A DNA stretch of 64,000 nucleotides from Methylobacterium soli (GTDB taxonomy: Bacteria > Pseudomonadota > Alphaproteobacteria > Rhizobiales > Beijerinckiaceae): positions 62,001 to 126,000 of the forward strand of contig NZ_VZZK01000014.1 of the NCBI RefSeq assembly GCF_008806385.1, in the 5' to 3' direction. A program made the position numbers and the translations under genes. Position 1 is the stretch's first letter. The number at the start of each line of letters is the position of its first letter. Shown here in pieces: positions 60,486 through 64,000 of the stretch. The notes below the pieces were generated by a model, which was not told the origin of the DNA, ran no database searches, and saw only the letters and a program-made list of their open reading frames with translations.

Positions 60486-61727
60486 CTATACCGTCTCCGA
60501 CGAGCGGGCGGCAAATGCCCGCGTTCCGGCGACCCGCGACGCGGCGCCGACGAGGCACAGGCCAATGAGCGCGAGGGGCGCCATCAGCGCAAAGGCGAGG
60601 GGGCCTCCGGCGCGATAGGCGGCGCCCGATATCAACGTCGCGCTCGCGGCTGCGAGCGCATTGATGGCGCTGAGCGACCCCTGCGCCCGACCCCGCGCAC
60701 CATCCGGGGCGAAGACCGAGACCGCCGCCATCGCGCCGAGCTGCGTCGCCCCAAAGGTCAGCCCGTGCAGCGCCTGCAGGGCGATCACCGGTCCAAGCTG
60801 ATCCCCGACGAGGCTCATGCCAATCGCGCGCACCAATGCCGCGACGGCCCCGAAGCTGAGGAGCCGATAGGGCGTCCGCCACCGCGGCGGAAGCGTCCCG
60901 ATCATCGCGAAAAGACCAATCTCCGCTCCGACGCCGATCGCCCAGAGGATCCCGATCCAGCCGGTCGAGAAGCCATGCATCGTCCAGTAGATGCTGCCGA
61001 AGGCGTAGATAGCGGCATGGCTCGATTGAATCGCCGCTGCTGCCCCGATCGCAAACCAGAGCTCGCGCGGAATGTGGATCGGACCGGACGGCTTCCGCTC
61101 GGATGGGAGCGTAGCGACGCCGCGACTTCCATGAGCGACGAGGCTGGCGATCAACGCGAGCCCGGTGAGCAGGAGCGGTACGGCAACAGCTTCGCCCATC
61201 GCGCCGAGCAGGGCTCCGCCCGCAAGGTTCGCCGCCAGGAACGCGACCGAGCCGGACATCCGGATCCGCGCATAGTCGAGGCGCGCGTCGCTCCGGACGG
61301 CCGCGAGCGTCAGGTAATCGATGCTAGGCACGAGGGGCGATCCCGCGACGGAGTTCAGAATGATCACCCCGGCCAGCAAGGGCCAGCCGATCGCCGCACT
61401 CGCCGGCATCGCCGCGTAGGTCGCTGCCAGAGCGAGGCTTCCGATCAGCAGGAGCGTGCGTGCGCCGACACCGCGGTCGATCAGGCTGAGCAGCGGGGCC
61501 GTCGCGATGATGCGCGTCGCGATCGGCAGCGCGAGGAGCAAGCCGATCAAACCCGGATCGAGCCCGAGCGCGTTCAGCCAGACCGGCATGAACGGCATCG
61601 CGATGCCGATCTCGACGAAGATGACCGCGTACAGAAGGGACAGCCGGAACGCACCGGCATTGGCGGACGAAGATGGAGGCACGGACACAGGGACCACGGG
61701 GATTGGAGCAGGCCGCCCATGCGGCAA
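60486..61727 (-). CDS. MFS transporter (MFS_1-like)
   Basis: The product has 413 aa with about twelve hydrophobic spans. LYAVIFVEIGIAMPFMPVWL is the first, and ALPIATRIIATAPLLSLIDR carries the loop between spans 2 and 3. YARIRMSGSVAFLAANLAGG and GFSTGWIGILWAIGVGAEIG resemble the nucleoside/phenylpropionate permease-like group. The substrate cannot be told. It lies upstream of the lipid transporter genes on the same strand. Confidence 0.85.
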   Translation of the reverse strand: MPHGRPAPIPVVPVSVPPSSSANAGAFRLSLLYAVIFVEIGIAMPFMPVWLNALGLDPGLIGLLLALPIATRIIATAPLLSLIDRGVGARTLLLIGSLALAATYAAMPASAAIGWPLLAGVIILNSVAGSPLVPSIDYLTLAAVRSDARLDYARIRMSGSVAFLAANLAGGALLGAMGEAVAVPLLLTGLALIASLVAHGSRGVATLPSERKPSGPIHIPRELWFAIGAAAAIQSSHAAIYAFGSIYWTMHGFSTGWIGILWAIGVGAEIGLFAMIGTLPPRWRTPYRLLSFGAVAALVRAIGMSLVGDQLGPVIALQALHGLTFGATQLGAMAAVSVFAPDGARGRAQGSLSAINALAAASATLISGAAYRAGGPLAFALMAPLALIGLCLVGAASRVAGTRAFAARSSETV

Positions 61728-61817
61728 CGTAAGCGGGCGTTAAACCCGACCTGTCAAATTGCGCCATCTTGGATGCGCAGCAGGCACGTGACGCCTGCAT
61801 AGCCAAGGACGTGCTGG

Positions 61818-62906
61818 ATGTCCGGTTCCCACTCGCTGACCGCGGTCGAACCTTCAGAATATGCTCTGATCGAGTCCGCCATGAGCGAGAGCGCCCGCGG
61901 GCGCTGGTTTCTCACGGAATATGCGCGTCGCAACCGCAGCGCCGACACCGACATGCTGCTTGGGGCGATCCACCGTCTCGAGAATGTCGTGACGAGCGAG
62001 CGTGGCCCGGCCGAAGGCGTCGGTCGGCTGCGCGGCGACCTGATGGAGATGGCGAGCGCCATCGCGCGCACGAAAGCCGAGATCGCGGCGATCAGCGCTC
62101 CCGAGCAGGATCAAACCCGCCTCAGCGTCGCGTCCGAGGCACTCGATGCCATCGTGCGGGCAACGGAACGTGCGACCTCCGATATTCTCGGCGCCGCCGA
62201 GGAGGTTCAGGAGGCGGCCTGGACATTGCGGGAGCACGGCGCGGATGCCAACATCTGCGACGAGCTCGATCGTCGCGCCACCCAGATCTACACCGCCTGC
62301 TCCTTCCAGGATCTGACCGCTCAGCGCACGAGCCGCATCGTCCACACCCTGCGCTACCTCGAGGAACGTCTCGTCGCCATGATCGCGATCTGGGGCAGCG
62401 ACACGGATGAGATTCCGCCCGCTCCCGGAGAGGAATCCGCCCGCAGCCGTCCGAGCACCGAGTCGGAACTGGACGATCTCTGCCAGAGCGACGTCGATCG
62501 TTTCATCGACATGGATGCGGCCACGGATCTACCGATGGTGCGGACCCCAATGGCGCACGTCGTGCCGCTCCACGAGGATCTGACCTTCATGCAGTCGGAT
62601 GTATCCGAACCGGTCTTCGCATCCGCCGGGACGGACGCCGAATCCGAGGAAATTCCTGCGGCCGAGCCCCTGGTTGACGCGTTGGAGCCTCTCGTTGTCC
62701 AGGCCGAGATGGAGACCGACGCGACGGAGCTGCCGCGCGACGGCGAGGAAATCTCGCCGATCATCGCAGGGCTGGATGACGGGCAGGAGCCCAACCCACA
62801 GGCGGTCGGAGCGGTATCCGCACCGGTGGTCGCCGAGGCGGACGTCCTCGACTTCGCCGACATCGATGCTCTCAGCATCGAGGAAAAGCTCGCGCTCTTC
62901 TCCTGA
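61818..62906 (+). CDS. CheZ-like CheY-P phosphatase
   Basis: The product has 362 aa. The helical core at about residues 50-195 contains the phosphatase motif ACSFQDLTAQRTSRIVHTLR near residue 161, with the catalytic Asp/Gln pair as in CheZ. The C-terminal 165 residues are acidic and probably disordered, ending in DFADIDALSIEEKLALFS, which may bind CheY. It would dephosphorylate a chemotaxis regulator. Confidence 0.85.
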   Translation: MSGSHSLTAVEPSEYALIESAMSESARGRWFLTEYARRNRSADTDMLLGAIHRLENVVTSERGPAEGVGRLRGDLMEMASAIARTKAEIAAISAPEQDQTRLSVASEALDAIVRATERATSDILGAAEEVQEAAWTLREHGADANICDELDRRATQIYTACSFQDLTAQRTSRIVHTLRYLEERLVAMIAIWGSDTDEIPPAPGEESARSRPSTESELDDLCQSDVDRFIDMDAATDLPMVRTPMAHVVPLHEDLTFMQSDVSEPVFASAGTDAESEEIPAAEPLVDALEPLVVQAEMETDATELPRDGEEISPIIAGLDDGQEPNPQAVGAVSAPVVAEADVLDFADIDALSIEEKLALFS

Positions 62907-63046
62907 TCGCGCGACACCGGACTTGACGATTGGTCGCGCCGGGCCGCGCGGAGGAATGCTATAGAGCGCCGCCGAGCCTGTCCGCCGGATAGGCGGGGCA
63001 ATGCCCCGTCTCTCGTGGCACGGCGTCAGGCCGCCCGAGAGAACCC

Positions 63047-63487
63047 ATGGTCCTTCATCTGATCAAGCTGAGCGTCGGCCCGACCTGCATCGAGGATCTC
63101 GAGAACCGGCAGTCCCGGCAGCGCAACGAAGCCCTGCATGCCGGCCGGGATCCGGCGCCCTTCCACACCACGCGCATGCTCCCGAAGCGTCATGCGGAGA
63201 TCGCTGGACGCGGTTCGATCTACTGGGTCATCAAGGGCACATTATCCTGCCGCCAAGCGATCACCGCCATCGAGCCCCACACCGGCACCGATGGCATCGG
63301 ACGCTGCCGCCTCGTCCTCGATCGAACCATCGTGCCGGTTGCTCCGCGCTCCTATCGACCATTCCAGGGCTGGCGCTACCTCGACGCGAAGGACGCGCCG
63401 AGGGACCTCGATCAGGCGACCGCCGGAGACTTGGCGGAGATGCCGGAAACCCTCCGGCGGGAACTCGTCAGCCTCGGCCTTCTGTGA
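63047..63487 (+). CDS. DUF1489 family protein
   Basis: The product has 146 aa. VLHLIKLSVGPTCIEDLENR, YWVIKGTLSCRQAITAIEPH and PRSYRPFQGWRYLDAKDAP match the DUF1489 family, conserved in alphaproteobacteria and of unknown function. Its start agrees with other members. Confidence 0.92.
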   Translation: MVLHLIKLSVGPTCIEDLENRQSRQRNEALHAGRDPAPFHTTRMLPKRHAEIAGRGSIYWVIKGTLSCRQAITAIEPHTGTDGIGRCRLVLDRTIVPVAPRSYRPFQGWRYLDAKDAPRDLDQATAGDLAEMPETLRRELVSLGLL

Positions 63488-63527
63488 ATGCGAGGCGCCG
63501 CGCCGTTATGCGCGCGGCGCCTCGCAT

Positions 63528-64000
63528 TCAGGCGCCTTCGAAGCGCCCGCTCGCGTGAGCGAGCATGGTGTAGACCTTGCCAGTCTCCGAGGTGAGATAG
63601 GCGTCGGCCCGCTTCGAGTCGGTGTCGTTTTTGGACACGTCTCCGAGCAACCGCTCGAACTCGTTCACGTACCGGTCCACCGTCCGGCGGAAATCGCCCT
63701 CGCTCCTGTAGCGGCGCTGAATCTCCTCGAAGGTTTGCCGGCCCTGCGCCGTGTAGATGCGCGACGTGAACAGGTCCGGTTCGCCGCGGCGGTACCGCTC
63801 CCACAGGTCGACGGCCGTGCGATGCTCGATCATCCGGGCGATGTCCGTCGAGATCGTATCGAGCGTCGTGCCGCTGCTGATGGTGCCGCCCTTCGTCGCC
63901 TCAGCCTGAACATCGCGCTCGGGTGAGACGTCATCGTCGTCCAGGGAGGCGCGGGTCAGGAGATCGGAGAGCCAACCGCGCTTGTCGCCGCCCTGGGTTG
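63528..64000 (-). CDS. Conserved helical protein, cut by the right window end
   Basis: The frame is open from 63528 to the window edge, so only the C-terminal 157 residues are visible. An internal ATG at 63833 is not the true start, because the frame continues upstream as RGWLSDLLTRASLDDDDVSP. The visible part (AVDLWERYRRGEPDLFTSRI with YTAQGRQTFEEIQRRYRSEG and GKVYTMLAHASGRFEGA) resembles the C-terminus of large uncharacterised proteins in Rhizobiales. Function is unknown. Confidence 0.65.
   Translation of the reverse strand, partial: TQGGDKRGWLSDLLTRASLDDDDVSPERDVQAEATKGGTISSGTTLDTISTDIARMIEHRTAVDLWERYRRGEPDLFTSRIYTAQGRQTFEEIQRRYRSEGDFRRTVDRYVNEFERLLGDVSKNDTDSKRADAYLTSETGKVYTMLAHASGRFEGA

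Noticed and set aside
1..64000. CRISPR array
   Set aside because: No regularly spaced 25-40-bp repeats; the only periodic repeats are the 21-22-bp iterons.

Overview
The window reads as alphaproteobacterial DNA of the Methylobacterium/Methylorubrum type (inferred from gene content, not from a search). Support comes from several HWE/HisKA_2 histidine kinases, an EcfG-type sigma factor carrying a NepR-like segment, small proteins of kinds common in Methylobacterium, high GC, and a long ordinary chromosomal stretch on the right. The left 31 kb is a mosaic accessory region and the right 32 kb is core-like chromosome. The boundary lies just left of a tRNA-Ser(GCU) gene at 31692-31783.

Left region. 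An AT-richer gene at 90-3044 encodes a 984-aa SF2 helicase that may be a defence protein. Two arms of a phage/plasmid-like replicon follow. The left arm (about 3.1-12.9 kb, mostly minus strand) has a ParA/small-RHH partition pair with centromere-like repeats, zinc-ribbon and RHH proteins, two paralogous excisionase-like HTH proteins, and a tape-measure-like protein ending in a lytic transglycosylase. The right arm (about 22.0-31.3 kb, mostly minus strand) has a terminase-small-subunit-like protein, a P4-type primase-helicase, AlpA-type regulators, a divergent promoter with two matched 25-bp operators, an iteron origin with an AT-rich element, and a RepA-type initiator. Proteins in the two arms share an N-terminal module, so the arms are probably parts of one element. 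No capsid, portal, large terminase or integrase is seen.

Between the arms lies 13.0-22.0 kb of Methylobacterium-like cargo: a PAS/HWE kinase, a PAS protein, a single-domain response regulator, a KaiC-like ATPase with a frameshifted end, several small proteins, an SDR, a serine resolvase, and decayed genes (a DUF551-like gene with an in-frame amber, and an antitoxin that looks like a VapB-HicB chimera).

Right region. From tRNA-Ser onward: LPS-type glycosyltransferase, acyl-CoA synthetase, MBL hydrolase, HWE kinase, NepR-EcfG fusion sigma factor, aldo/keto reductase, DUF559 protein, palindromic intergenic repeats, the overlapping nadA-nadB-nadC operon behind two palindromic operators, L,D-transpeptidase, DUF971 protein, moaA, a LemA/TPM cluster, an exonuclease, a SelW-like protein, a membrane HWE kinase, a Nudix-like NAD regulator, thiE-thiD, an XRE-cupin regulator, a four-gene Mla-type lipid transport cluster, an MFS transporter, a CheZ-like phosphatase, DUF1489, and a gene cut by the window end.

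The strongest items for a second look are the NepR-EcfG fusion, the split replicon with its iterons, operators and palindromes, and the chimeric antitoxin.
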